From Aminipila sp032051575 (GTDB lineage: Bacteria; Bacillota; Clostridia; Peptostreptococcales; Anaerovoracaceae), in contig NZ_DAMBYD010000010.1 in NCBI RefSeq assembly GCF_032051575.1, positions 124,001-188,000 of the forward strand: a DNA stretch of 64,000 bases, in the 5' to 3' direction. The notes below the pieces were generated by a model, which was given only the letters and a program-made list of their open reading frames with translations, was not told the origin of the DNA and did no database searches. The position numbers and the translations under genes were made by a program. This document shows, one piece after another, positions 53,977 through 63,241 of the stretch. Position 1 is the first letter of the stretch. Every line of letters starts with the position of its first letter.

Positions 53977-55200
53977 CTAAACTAATATGACTTCCATCTT
54001 AATATCAATCCAGCTTTCCAGAGTATTCAAGCTCTTAATATACTCCTCACACTTAATATTTTTACTCATTTCCTTTGATATGAGTACCTTCAATTTATTA
54101 TACTTATTACAATAATCAAAATCTATATTTTTAAGCACTTCTGATTCACTTAAGTCATTAATCTTTTTTGTTGGTTCTATCGAATCTGATAAACATAAAA
54201 TAAATATCAGTGGATTATCTTCATATGAGACAATCTTAAATTGTTCACTTATTAGAGATTCAAGCTGATATGCTTTGTATAGTTCTTCTGAACCCTCTGG
54301 CGCTTTCCAAATGTTATGGCATGCTATGCAATCTGCTATATAGGCGAATATTTTAAATTGTTCACAATGGAAGCGTCTATTAAATTCATCTATAAAATCT
54401 ACTGAGTCTGCCCTATTAGCTAATTCATTACATTTATTTCTATAGTTTTCAGCTAACTTGAAAAACAAATAATCAGCACCTGAAATACCGTGTTCCATAT
54501 GATTACGTTCAAAGATTATATATTTAAAATAATTATTCTTAATTCTATTTGAATAGTGATTTTTTTCTACTATCTTTCCATTAGATAAATAGATATAGCC
54601 GTTACATTGATTATTGCATATTTCACTAATTTCGATTGGTTGATTCCCCATTTTCTTTCTAGACTTATTAAGACTGCTTGATAAATAACACTTCTTCTTG
54701 AATGGCAAATTTGGTGAAACAAATTTAATATCAGCGTTCAAAATTCTATAATATTCTAGCCTAAAATTCCTAAATCTCTGTTTATTCAATGTATTTATCT
54801 TCCTCATTCTGGAATAATGCATTTCTGATAAAGGCTGTTTCTCAAATCTGTATCCATAATCGTGAAATAAACAACACAGGTACCATAAATAATTAAAGGG
54901 GTAATTTGTATCTAATTCTGATCTTATTGATAAATTTCTATCTATGATTTGTTGCAATAAAACACCTATAAAATAAACCTTTATCGTATGAGAATCATGT
55001 CTCATAACTAAAGATACGTTTTCATTCTCGTCAAGTACATTGTGAAATATACTTCCTTTACTTCCTAAACTAAAAAATTCATTTATAAATCTATAGGCAT
55101 CAGACGGATTACTAATTGGATCAGTTGTTATTCCCTTATAATAGTCCCAAAAACTTTTATCATTTCTATATAAATTATTTATTCTTTCAAATAAATTCAT
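53977..55200 (-). CDS. HD-domain phosphohydrolase-like protein
   Basis: A 407-residue protein. H68/H71 in VMRHDSHTIKVYFIG, the HD dyad at 113-114 in CCLFHDYGYRFE, H-x-x-H in RNHMEHGISGADYLF, the CIACHNIW motif and CLSDSIEPTK together give the metal ligands of an HD domain. HD proteins hydrolyse nucleotides or cyclic nucleotides; dGTPase-like members deplete dNTPs during phage infection. It is a lone enzyme with no obvious nucleotide-cyclase partner in view. GGGGG precedes the ATG. Confidence 0.7.
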   Translation of the reverse strand: MNLFERINNLYRNDKSFWDYYKGITTDPISNPSDAYRFINEFFSLGSKGSIFHNVLDENENVSLVMRHDSHTIKVYFIGVLLQQIIDRNLSIRSELDTNYPFNYLWYLCCLFHDYGYRFEKQPLSEMHYSRMRKINTLNKQRFRNFRLEYYRILNADIKFVSPNLPFKKKCYLSSSLNKSRKKMGNQPIEISEICNNQCNGYIYLSNGKIVEKNHYSNRIKNNYFKYIIFERNHMEHGISGADYLFFKLAENYRNKCNELANRADSVDFIDEFNRRFHCEQFKIFAYIADCIACHNIWKAPEGSEELYKAYQLESLISEQFKIVSYEDNPLIFILCLSDSIEPTKKINDLSESEVLKNIDFDYCNKYNKLKVLISKEMSKNIKCEEYIKSLNTLESWIDIKMEVILV

Positions 55201-55375
55201 AATACTATCCCCCTGTCCCTTACCGTAGTGTCAAGTTTAACACTGCTATTTTTTATTCAAACCTTATATTATCATGGGTTACATGGTTTTTTATAAAATA
55301 AAAACAATGCCCCCCATTTTCTGTTATAATTTGATTTACGACAAACAAAATTTAATAGAAAGGTTGGTCATTGTT

Positions 55376-56617
55376 ATGTCTCAAATTATAACTTATTTAC
55401 TTGTATATAATCAATACTTACTTAATCAAATTTATGAATTAACTTTATTTATTGCTAAATATATCCCTCTTAAACAATGGTCTTTTGATGATTCTAAGAG
55501 CCCTTCTTATCAGAAATTAAAAATAGATAAACTTCCAGTTATTAAAAAGTTCTTTAAACAGGATTATACTTTCCTGCTTGATTACTATCTTTGGAAGTAT
55601 GGTAAGCCTGTAAAGCCTGTTCAACGTCGTAATGGTAAAACTATACCTGAAAAGACCGTAAACACTTTATTGTTCAGTGTGTCAATAAAAATTGTTCCTA
55701 CTACAGAGCAATTTAAAATTACTTCCTAAAGATTTAGATCCTAGTCAGAGGTATAAATACAAGCTCCATTATATCTATCGTGAATTAACTTTAGATTTCT
55801 TTTCTATGGATTTAAACAGCTCCCTTCTTGGGCTACAAGTTTTAAATATCGTAAAAACAATGCTCATATTATGGGGCTTTGTTTAACTTATCATGTTAAT
55901 CTTGGGCTTTCTCTTCGTAAAACTGCTAAAGCTATGCGTGAAATTCACAATATTAATATTTCTTATACAATGGTTGCTAACTATACCAGAACAGCTTCTG
56001 TTATTATTAAACCTTTTGTGGATTCCTTTGATTACAATCCTTCTAATAATTTAGCTTCTGATGAGACCTATATCAAGATTAAGGGCCTTAAAAGCTATGT
56101 TTGGCTCATCATGGATACTGTCTCACGATCTATTCTTAGCTATCAAGTCTCTAAAAGTCGTGATATTGGTCCTTGTATACATGCCATGAGAATGGCTTTT
56201 GATAAATTTAAAGAATCCCCTGGTAAGGTTTTAAAATTTATATCTGATGGCTATACTGCATATCCTTTAGCTGCTCAACAATTTAAGATTGAAAAAGACT
56301 GGGATTTTGATGTTACTCAAGTTATTGGTCTGACTAATGATGATGCTGTATCTAAAGAGTTTCGTCCTTTTAAACAGAGGATTGAACGTCTTAATCGTAC
56401 CTTTAAAGCTTCTTATCGTGCTACCTGCGGTTATGGTACTGATGATGGTGCTTATTATGGCATAAACCTTTGGGTTGCTTACTACAACTTTCTACGCCCC
56501 CATGAACTTCGTAGACGCAAACGTCCTTTAAATGAAGTCCATATGCTTAAGAATGCTGGCAATATACCTGGCGGAGTGGCAACTTCTTATCTATCTAGGA
56601 TAGCAGGTTATTTCTAA
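55376..56617 (+). pseudogene. Decayed DDE transposase of an IS element
   Basis: The gene begins MSQIITYLLVYNQYLLNQIY and continues to KPVKPVQRRNGKTIPEKT in frame; a shift follows at about 55690. The middle LPKDLDPSQRYKYKLHYIYR is in another frame, and from about 55837 the rest returns to the first frame (ATSFKYRKNNAHIMGLC, then DDE catalytic region SDETYIKIKGLKSYVW, FISDGYTAY, and the E in IERLNRTFK). The zinc-ribbon block expected after the N-terminus is missing. With two frameshifts and a deletion, it cannot make an active enzyme. I saw no convincing terminal inverted repeats. Confidence 0.75.
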
Positions 56618-56691
56618 TATGCAAGAAAACCCTGCATCTTAATTTCTATCTGTTCTTTGATTTTAGAGCCAGAGGTACCCAGCTTGCCCTT

Positions 56692-56828
56692 AATGGTAGG
56701 ACAAATACAATGCTATAATGCTGTGACGACGGCAGTGAAACTTTTATCTGTTCTTGAGTTTTTTCGCCGTCGGTAAAACCTGACAGCATTGTTTTGTCAT
56801 GCAGTCAAGGGTGGCGATGACTACCATT
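56692..56828. other. Nested inverted repeats: structured-RNA or IS-end candidate
   Basis: Downstream of the dead transposase, several pairings nest. AATGGTAG (56692-56699) pairs with CTACCATT (56821-56828). The region 56700-56714 pairs almost fully with 56785-56798. AATGCTGT (56717-56724) pairs with ACAGCATT (56783-56790), and CGACGGC (56727-56733) with GCCGTCG (56766-56772). The first and last of the inner ones compete for the same right arm. It is more GC-rich than the flanks. Whether it is an RNA, an IS end or a regulatory site is unknown. Confidence 0.45.
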
Positions 56829-57037
56829 GTCTTATATATTTGCTACTCTTCTTTTATGAATGTTTATAATTAGTGTAAACTATCAAGTTATAAAAGTTGA
56901 TATATTAATTTCACACAATTATTATCTTAATTCTATAGCATCTTCCAGCATTTCTCAACTAATAAATACATAATTTTTCAAATATAATGATTGTTTTCTG
57001 ATTATAAAATCAAGCAGATTTGTTTTCCAGAACAGAA

Positions 57038-57072
57038 AAGGCATTGAATGTCATCTATACATTCAATGCCTT
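57038..57072 (-). terminator. 14-bp perfect hairpin at the end of a gene relic
   Basis: AAGGCATTGAATGT (57038-57051) pairs perfectly with ACATTCAATGCCTT (57059-57072). On the minus strand TTTTC follows, and the relic stop codon (57063-57065) lies inside the stem. It looks like the original terminator of the lost gene. Confidence 0.55.
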
Positions 57073-57224
57073 AATTCCTCTATAACTGTTGGTATCACTA
57101 GGTTTACTGTTTCTTTATAATAATCCTTTGTCTTTTCATCCCCCCCAAACCCGCATACCTTCGTCGAAAATTTAATAAAGATTTTCTTTTTTCTCTTCCT
57201 TTTCCCTATTTTATTCCACAACAT
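57063..57224 (-). pseudogene. 3' relic of an unknown gene
   Basis: A 53-codon frame ends ...GFGGDEKTKDYYKETVNLVI then PTVIEELRH, which reads like the C-terminus of a real soluble protein. The upstream part is a purine-rich run (KIGKRKRKKKIFIK) that is probably not original. No start with a ribosome site is visible. The rest of the gene has presumably been lost when the neighbouring mobile DNA arrived. Parent protein unknown. Confidence 0.4.
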
Positions 57225-57423
57225 TGAATCAAGACTCTAATAAAATTATAATAAAGATTCGACTCTGTATTTCAGGAATAAGGAGTAAGGCAAGACCAAG
57301 GATTAAGGGTTATTGTGAAGACTCCCTATATAAAAAGAAGGATAAAATAACTGAAAAAACAAAGAATTCTCCTTTATTAATCAATCATTTATCATTTTAT
57401 TATTCTTCATTAATTTAATCTGC

Positions 57424-57600
57424 AACCAGCTAACTGCCTAATTCCCTGGAAGAATCATTTCTCTTTTCCATTTTGCTTTTCTCTTTTCTTTTTCCCTTTT
57501 TACTTTTCCCTTGTTTCTTATTCCTGCTGTTATTTCCTTATTTATTGTACCTTTATTCCTGCCATTTTTTCCTCTTCTTCTTCCCTTTTTATGGAGGAAA
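57424..57600. other. Long polypyrimidine tract
   Basis: From about 57460 to 57592 the plus strand is nearly all C and T (runs of CTTTTCTCTTTTC and CCTCTTCTTCTTCCC), and the minus strand is purine. It encodes nothing. Such mirror-like pyrimidine runs can form triplex or H-DNA and often mark debris at recombination junctions. Confidence 0.6.
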
Positions 57601-57615
57601 TAAGGAGGGAATTTG

Positions 57616-57678
57616 ATGGAAGAAAAAGTTTATTATGATGGAAGCAAGAGATTATTTAAAAGAGCAAAGGTTTATTAG
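57616..57678 (+). pseudogene. 20-codon 5' relic with a perfect ribosome site
   Basis: AAGGAGG lies 7 bp before an ATG that opens MEEKVYYDGSKRLFKRAKVY and then stops at TAG. A strong ribosome site ahead of so short a frame suggests the start of a gene whose remainder is gone. It points toward rlmD, whose stop codon is 11 bp farther on. It may be a true small peptide, but a truncated gene seems likelier. Confidence 0.35.
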
Positions 57679-57688
57679 GGATAGACAT

Positions 57689-59044
57689 TTACACCCTTAT
57701 AAGCTTCGCGACTACCTCACAATGCGGAGTCATCGGAAACATATCCACACACTGAACCTTTTCTACCCTATACCCATTCTCCAAAAACACCGGCAAGTCC
57801 TTCTCCAAAGATGTTGGTTTGCAGGAAATGTAGATGAAGGTTTCCGGCTTATAGTTGATTATTTTATCTATGGCTTTTGGATGGATGCCTTCCCTTGGTG
57901 GGTCGATGACTATAATGTCAGGCTTGTCGTCAAGCTCATCTATTTTCTTCAGGACGTCTCCTGCTATGAAGGTGCAGTTAGTCAGGTTGTTAAGCTTGGC
58001 ATTTTCGTTGGCTTTTTCAACTGCTTCTTCCACTAATTCGATACCTATTACCTTTTTGGCTGTTGGGGCTAATATCTGACCTATGGTTCCTGTTCCGGAG
58101 TAAAGGTCAAATATGGTTTTATCCTTTGTTGTTCCGATGAAATCTCTGACTATTGTATAGAGTTTGTCTGCTCCGAGAGAGTTTGTCTGGAAAAATGAGA
58201 AGGAAGAGATGTTGAATTTTAAGCCCAAGAGCTCTTCTTCTATTTTGTCCTCTCCGTAGAGAATTTTCATTGTGTCTGCTCTTGCTACGTCAGCAACACC
58301 GTCAAAGATGGAATGAGCGATACATTTGACTATTCCTTTTAGCTTTGTGTTTAGTATAAGGTCAACAAATTCCTTTTCATTTAAGGTGCTTTGGCTGGTG
58401 GTAATCAGATTGATTAATATCTGTCCTGTTTTTTCTGCTTTTCTTACCAATAAGTATCTTAAAAATCCAAGGTTAGTGCTTTTGTGGTAGTAGGGTTGAC
58501 TATTTCCTTGGAAATAGCCCAAAATCTTACATAATATTTGTCGAAAATCTTCATCGACGATTGAACAACCGCTGACATTGACGATGCTGTGAAAGCTGTT
58601 TCTTTTATGCATACCTAATGTAAGGGGTCCTTCTTTTACTTCATCGCCGAATGAAAACTCCATTTTATTTCTGTATTCTGTTTTTTTGGGGCTTGGTACA
58701 ATGGGTAGCAATTCATAGGGTTCTGACAGGATGCCGTTTAATATATCCTTGACCTGATTTTCCTTCATGCCGAGCTGTCTTTCATAGGGGATATTCTGAT
58801 ATGAGCAGCCGCCGCAAAATGAGAAATGGTCGCATCCCGGCTTTATTTCATATGATGCCGGCTCTATAACCTCAATAATCTTGGCTTCTGCGGTGTCCTT
58901 TCTGGATCTGCTTATTCTTGCTCTGACCTTTTGCCCGATAATTGCATTTTTGATTTTAATTTTCTTTCCTTCATAGGTTGCTTTACCTATGTTAGGAAAA
59001 TTCATATCTTCAATTGTTACTTCTATAATGTCATTCTTTTTCAT
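57689..59044 (-). CDS. rlmD: 23S rRNA (uracil-5-)-methyltransferase
   Basis: A 451-residue enzyme of the TrmA/RumA family, close to the family's usual length. A TRAM domain is at the N-terminus (VTIEDMNFPNIGKATYEGKK), the iron-sulfur cysteines are in GCDHFSFCGGCSYQNI, SAM binding in FDLYSGTGTIGQIL, then IVIDPPREGIH and the catalytic Cys in YISCKPTSLEKD. It methylates a uridine in 23S rRNA. The start at 59042-59044 follows AGGAG; the frame continues farther upstream but without a ribosome site. Its 3' end faces the mobile region. Confidence 0.9.
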   Translation of the reverse strand: MKKNDIIEVTIEDMNFPNIGKATYEGKKIKIKNAIIGQKVRARISRSRKDTAEAKIIEVIEPASYEIKPGCDHFSFCGGCSYQNIPYERQLGMKENQVKDILNGILSEPYELLPIVPSPKKTEYRNKMEFSFGDEVKEGPLTLGMHKRNSFHSIVNVSGCSIVDEDFRQILCKILGYFQGNSQPYYHKSTNLGFLRYLLVRKAEKTGQILINLITTSQSTLNEKEFVDLILNTKLKGIVKCIAHSIFDGVADVARADTMKILYGEDKIEEELLGLKFNISSFSFFQTNSLGADKLYTIVRDFIGTTKDKTIFDLYSGTGTIGQILAPTAKKVIGIELVEEAVEKANENAKLNNLTNCTFIAGDVLKKIDELDDKPDIIVIDPPREGIHPKAIDKIINYKPETFIYISCKPTSLEKDLPVFLENGYRVEKVQCVDMFPMTPHCEVVAKLIRV

Positions 59045-59164
59045 TATTTCTCCTACTTGCAATTGACGAGCGATTGATTTGCTGTAGACAAGCAATTGAT
59101 AAAGTTCTTTTTTCCATTGCACATCTATTGCTATTCTATCGCTAATCCATTGCATATCTATTGT

Positions 59165-59668
59165 TTAATACTCTACTTCCTCTGGTGCCTGTGACAGGTC
59201 ATCCATCATTAATGTATTATCTGCGCCGGTTTCCTTTGCTAATTTTTCTAAGCTCATTTTATAATATTTTGCGTGTCCGGTTGCTGCGATACTTCCGTCC
59301 TCCAATATTATTTCCCCTGTTCCTTCAAATAAAAGACGGGTATTGCGGGTTGTTCTTGCAACGCATTTGATTGGTTTGTCTATGGGTACCGGTTTTTTAT
59401 ATTTGATATTTAATTCAACTGTTACACCCCACGCATCCGGCTCTTCTATCATGATTGCTCTTCCTATAATTTCATCTAAGACTGAGGAAATAACACCGCC
59501 GTGAACTCTGTCGGGATAGCTTTGGTGAGTGGGTGTAGGCGTTGAAACAGACATGAGCTCACCGTTTTCTAATTCATAAAATTTAGTTTTAAGTGATTCT
59601 TTATTATCTGTTCCGCACACAAAGCAGTATTTGCTTATTTTTTGTTTGTTTTTTACTTTGTATTTCAT
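59165..59668 (-). CDS. Hotdog-fold thioesterase (PaaI-like)
   Basis: A 167-residue protein with HGGVISSVLDEIIGRAIMIE, the PaaI-type catalytic loop, and VTVELNIKYKKPVPIDKPIK. A C-rich N-terminus (YCFVCGTDN) is typical of this subgroup. It probably cleaves acyl-CoA thioesters. It is encoded 95 bp before the rlmD upstream region on the same strand. Substrate unknown. Confidence 0.7.
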   Translation of the reverse strand: MKYKVKNKQKISKYCFVCGTDNKESLKTKFYELENGELMSVSTPTPTHQSYPDRVHGGVISSVLDEIIGRAIMIEEPDAWGVTVELNIKYKKPVPIDKPIKCVARTTRNTRLLFEGTGEIILEDGSIAATGHAKYYKMSLEKLAKETGADNTLMMDDLSQAPEEVEY

Positions 59669-59723
59669 ATTTTACCCCTTTATTGTTATTTATCAAAAAA
59701 GACGACTTAGGTTGTAGTCGTCC

Positions 59724-60305
59724 TTACAGTTGTAATAATCTTTCAGTCATTTCTTTAATTGCTAAAACTACTTCCCTGCTGGGTCTTAAGTTTGAATAAT
59801 CTCCCACATAATGTATGAGTCCGTACGCCGGAAAATTCTGTCCTGTCAACAAGTCTGCAGGAACGGGCACCGGAATCATTCCCATGTGCTGAGCAAATAT
59901 ATTTATAGCATTTAAGCACATATCTCCGCCGCCTTCGGCATTGCCTGCCGTGGTATAGGCAAAAGTTTTTTTGCCCCAGAACTTTGCATCGGTCCAATAA
60001 GGTGAAAATGAATCCATAAAGCTTTTCATTGCTCCCGATACATTGCCGTAATAGGTAGGAGAGCCGAATATAATAATGTCACTGTCTAAAAGTTTCCCTG
60101 CTTGTGCTTCTTCAATTTTTAATATTTTATCTTTATATTGACCTGCAATATTAAACTGCTTTGCAAGCTCACTGTAATTAGGGTCATTTACTCTTAATAT
60201 TTGTACTTCCGCGTTATGTTTCGTAAATTCATCAAAGAATTCCTTTGCCATTATGTAGCTGTTTCCACATACGCTGTGAAAGACGATTGAAACTTTTTTG
60301 CTCAT
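59724..60305 (-). CDS. Flavodoxin-like / WrbA-like NAD(P)H oxidoreductase
   Basis: A 193-residue FMN protein. FHSVCGNSYIMAKEFFDEF is the phosphate-binding loop and FGSPTYYGNVSGAMKSFMD the flavin-contact loop; TTAGNAEGGGDMCLNAINIF follows. It would transfer electrons to quinones or similar acceptors. It overlaps the end of ptsI by one base, so the two are co-translated. Confidence 0.75.
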   Translation of the reverse strand: MSKKVSIVFHSVCGNSYIMAKEFFDEFTKHNAEVQILRVNDPNYSELAKQFNIAGQYKDKILKIEEAQAGKLLDSDIIIFGSPTYYGNVSGAMKSFMDSFSPYWTDAKFWGKKTFAYTTAGNAEGGGDMCLNAINIFAQHMGMIPVPVPADLLTGQNFPAYGLIHYVGDYSNLRPSREVVLAIKEMTERLLQL

Positions 60306-62053
60306 TAATTTTTACTCCTTACGTTGCACCTTTTCAAATAGTCATTGTCTTCTGCAAACAAACAGCTCAAATAATCTTCAACCTCTACTGCGGTTTCCAT
60401 ATTTAACGTCTTATTAGCTATTTGCTCCATTTCATTTTTATATAAATTCCTGATTATATATCTTGAACTTAATATTGACGGTGAGTTCATACTGAATTCA
60501 TCCAGACCCATACCTAAAAATATAGGGATAAGCTTTGGATCACCTGCCGCTTCTCCGCACATTCCGACCCAGATGCCTGCATTGTGTGCATTATCTATTA
60601 TGCCCTTTATTAATCTTAAAAGTGCGGGATGATATTGGCTGTACAAATGAGACAGCTTTGAGTTCATTCTGTCCACTGCCAATGTATACTGAATTAAATC
60701 ATTGGTTCCTATGCTGAAAAAATCAACTTCCTTGGCCAATAAATCGGAAATAATTGCCGCGGAAGGTATTTCTATCATTATTCCTATTTCAATATCTTCC
60801 TTGAAAGGAATTCCTTCATTCTTGAGATCTTCTTTAGATTTTTCAAAAATTTTCTTTGCGTCTCTAAGTTCCTTCATTGTAGAAATCATAGGAAACATAA
60901 TCTTTACGTTGCCATAAACGCTTGCTCTTAAAATTGCTCTTAACTGCGTTCTGAATACGTCAATATTTCCAAGGCACAATCTTATGGCTCTGTATCCTAA
61001 GAAGGGATTCATTTCCTTCGGGATGTCAAAATAGGGGACATTTTTATCTCCGCCTATATCCAGTGTCCTTATGATAACAGGCTTATCGCCCATTCTCTGC
61101 AATACTTCTTTATATTCTTCAAATTGTTCGTCTTCTGTGGGCTGACAGCTTCTGTTCATAAAAATAAATTCACTTCTGAATAAGCCGATACCTTCGGCAT
61201 CATTTTCTAAAACAGAGTCAACGTCATGGGGTGTACCTATATTAGCTGCCAGAGATACCTTAAAGTTATCTTTTGTAATTGAAGGCAGACCGATTTGTTT
61301 TTTAAGTTCGATGTTTAATTTTTCTAATTTATCTTTTTTCTGCTGATAATAGAATAATTGTTTTTCGTTAGGGTTGACTATTACCTTTCCTGTCTTGCCG
61401 TCACAAATAACAATGTCATCGTCCTTAATTTTATCAATTATATTATCTATACCTATTACCGTAGGAATACCCATAATTCTCGCTATTATGGCTGCATGTG
61501 AGGTTTTCCCGCCGATTTCGGTTATCATTGCTTCAATTTTTCCCTTTTCAAATTGTGCCGTATCCGACGGTGTCAAATCTTTCGCCACAATTACGGCGTT
61601 GTTATGTATCTTTGAATAATCCGTATCCTTAATGCCAAGCAACGATTTCAGTACTCTTGACATTACGTCCTTTATATCTTCCGATCTTTCTCTTAAATAA
61701 TCATCCTCTATGTTTTCAAATAATCGAATATAATAGTTTGATACTTCGTTAAAAGCGTACTCTGCATTTACCGCTTCACTCTTTATTTTATTTTCCACTT
61801 CTGATATAAAAGTATCATCTTCAAGCATCATTTCATGAGATTTGAAGATTTGAGCTTCTTTTTCGCCTATATCATTAAGAGTTTTTAAATACAATTCATT
61901 CAATTGATTCTTACCGTCTTCCATTGCATTTCTCAGACGATTTATTTCATTTTGAATATCATCGACATAAATTTTATTTATATCCATCGGCTTTTTTTCA
62001 ATTATAAAAGCTTTGCCGATTCCGATACCCGGTGAAACTCCTAATCCTTTCAT
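60305..62053 (-). CDS. ptsI: PTS enzyme I (phosphoenolpyruvate-protein phosphotransferase)
   Basis: A 582-residue protein, the usual length. GGKTSHAAIIAR places the phosphorylated histidine at about H186; GLFRSEFIFMNR, IRTLDIGGDK and GMCGEAAGDP (active-site cysteine) complete the PEP-binding domain. It takes phosphate from PEP and passes it to HPr. The start at 62051-62053 (MKGLGVSPGIGIGK) has AAAGG upstream; a longer frame lacks a site. No HPr gene lies next to it here. Confidence 0.92.
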   Translation of the reverse strand: MKGLGVSPGIGIGKAFIIEKKPMDINKIYVDDIQNEINRLRNAMEDGKNQLNELYLKTLNDIGEKEAQIFKSHEMMLEDDTFISEVENKIKSEAVNAEYAFNEVSNYYIRLFENIEDDYLRERSEDIKDVMSRVLKSLLGIKDTDYSKIHNNAVIVAKDLTPSDTAQFEKGKIEAMITEIGGKTSHAAIIARIMGIPTVIGIDNIIDKIKDDDIVICDGKTGKVIVNPNEKQLFYYQQKKDKLEKLNIELKKQIGLPSITKDNFKVSLAANIGTPHDVDSVLENDAEGIGLFRSEFIFMNRSCQPTEDEQFEEYKEVLQRMGDKPVIIRTLDIGGDKNVPYFDIPKEMNPFLGYRAIRLCLGNIDVFRTQLRAILRASVYGNVKIMFPMISTMKELRDAKKIFEKSKEDLKNEGIPFKEDIEIGIMIEIPSAAIISDLLAKEVDFFSIGTNDLIQYTLAVDRMNSKLSHLYSQYHPALLRLIKGIIDNAHNAGIWVGMCGEAAGDPKLIPIFLGMGLDEFSMNSPSILSSRYIIRNLYKNEMEQIANKTLNMETAVEVEDYLSCLFAEDNDYLKRCNVRSKN

Positions 62054-62107
62054 ACTCTCACTACCTTTCTGCCTAAAATTATCTTTTGCACCGCAATAAA
62101 TGTAGGA

Positions 62108-62158
62108 TGCAATTAATTGCACTACAATATTATATTATTAATCACAGTCTATTGTCAA
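62108..62158 (-). promoter_or_regulatory. ptsI promoter with palindrome
   Basis: Minus strand: TTGACA (62153-62158), 18-bp spacer, TATAAT (62129-62134). A perfect 14-bp palindrome, TGCAATTAATTGCA (62108-62121), lies just downstream of the -10 box and may be an operator. Confidence 0.65.
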
Positions 62159-62259
62159 CGAAAATATTGCAATTTCAACATTTATTTATGGTAATGTTTT
62201 CATTTAACATTTGTATTTCAATCGTTGAGGCGATGGTATATAATATAAATAATAAAAAA

Positions 62260-62291
62260 AGAGAGATTCCTCACTAACGTTCGGAATGACA
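62260..62291. repeat. Short hairpin-type intergenic repeat
   Basis: GAGATTCCTCACTAACGTTC then GGAATGACAC has the ATTCC/GGAAT arms of the widespread GATTCCTCGCT..GGAATGACA intergenic repeat of bacteria. I see one copy in the window. Likely a dispersed repeat of the host genome. Confidence 0.45.
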
Positions 62292-62381
62292 CAAGCGTAC
62301 TGTATCGGTATATTCATGGTAATGACAGAAATGGCGCTGGAAACTACATCGGCAATGAGGATAAATAATAAAGGAGTTCGT

Positions 62382-63146
62382 ATGAAAGCTGTTCGGGTCA
62401 GAGATTTAGTGTTGGGTACCGGCATACCTAAGATATGTGTACCCATCGTTAGCACAGAAAAAAATAAAATATTAAACGAAATTGAACAACTGAATAAAAC
62501 TGAGCACGATTTAATTGAATTAAGAATAGATTACTTCGAGTATTATTCTCATATAGATTCAATCATAGAACTTCTGAAGGAAGTGCGCAAAATATATTTT
62601 AAGCCGATTATTTTTACATTCAGGACAAAAGATGAAGGTGGTATGAATTTTATAGATGAGGATGAGTATTTTAAAATAAACAATTATGTGGCAGAATCTG
62701 AATTAGTGGATTTGATTGACATTGAACTGTTTAAACCGGAAAATAAAATAACGGAATTTATAGAAGCAGCTCATAAAAATAATATAAGGGTTATATTATC
62801 TAACCATGATTTTTACAAAACTCCGGATAAAGAGGAAATATTAAACAGAATGCTAAGGATGCAGCTTCTTGGGGCGGATATTTCAAAGATAGCAGTAACG
62901 CCAACGTCGGAAAGTGACGTTTTGACTTTATTGTCCGCCGGCTTAGAAATGAAGCAAATGAAAATTCTGAAAGCAGACAGGCCGTTTATTGCCTTGTCCA
63001 TGGGTTCTTTAGGCACCATCACAAGGGCGGCTTCCGAATTTCTTGGTTCTTGTATTACTTATGCATCATTGAATAACAATTCTGCGCCGGGGCAGTTGAG
63101 TGTTGATGATACAAGGGAGATTATGAGAATATTGCATAATAATTAA
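62382..63146 (+). CDS. aroD: Type I 3-dehydroquinate dehydratase
   Basis: A 254-residue enzyme of the shikimate pathway. ELRIDYFEY is the substrate-binding Glu-Arg motif, ILSNHDFYKTP holds the general-base histidine, and DISKIAVTPTSESD carries the Schiff-base lysine. SMGSLGTITRAASEFLGS also fits. The start at 62382-62384 has AAAGGAG upstream; the frame extends farther but overlaps the intergenic repeat. It is transcribed away from ptsI. It converts dehydroquinate to dehydroshikimate. Confidence 0.9.
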   Translation: MKAVRVRDLVLGTGIPKICVPIVSTEKNKILNEIEQLNKTEHDLIELRIDYFEYYSHIDSIIELLKEVRKIYFKPIIFTFRTKDEGGMNFIDEDEYFKINNYVAESELVDLIDIELFKPENKITEFIEAAHKNNIRVILSNHDFYKTPDKEEILNRMLRMQLLGADISKIAVTPTSESDVLTLLSAGLEMKQMKILKADRPFIALSMGSLGTITRAASEFLGSCITYASLNNNSAPGQLSVDDTREIMRILHNN

Positions 63147-63241
63147 CCATAACTTCCGACGACCATGAGTTTATTGCTGATTTATAAAGGATGCAGCTGT
63201 AATGATGCATCCTTTAATTTTTATTTAAACTATTGTATCAT

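Noticed and set aside
55200..56690. Intact insertion sequence with terminal inverted repeats
   Set aside because: The transposase is frameshifted and truncated inside, and no matching ends were found.
57635..58036. Rightward ORF overlapping the rlmD 3' end
   Set aside because: It runs antisense to well-conserved rlmD motifs and has no ribosome site or domain.
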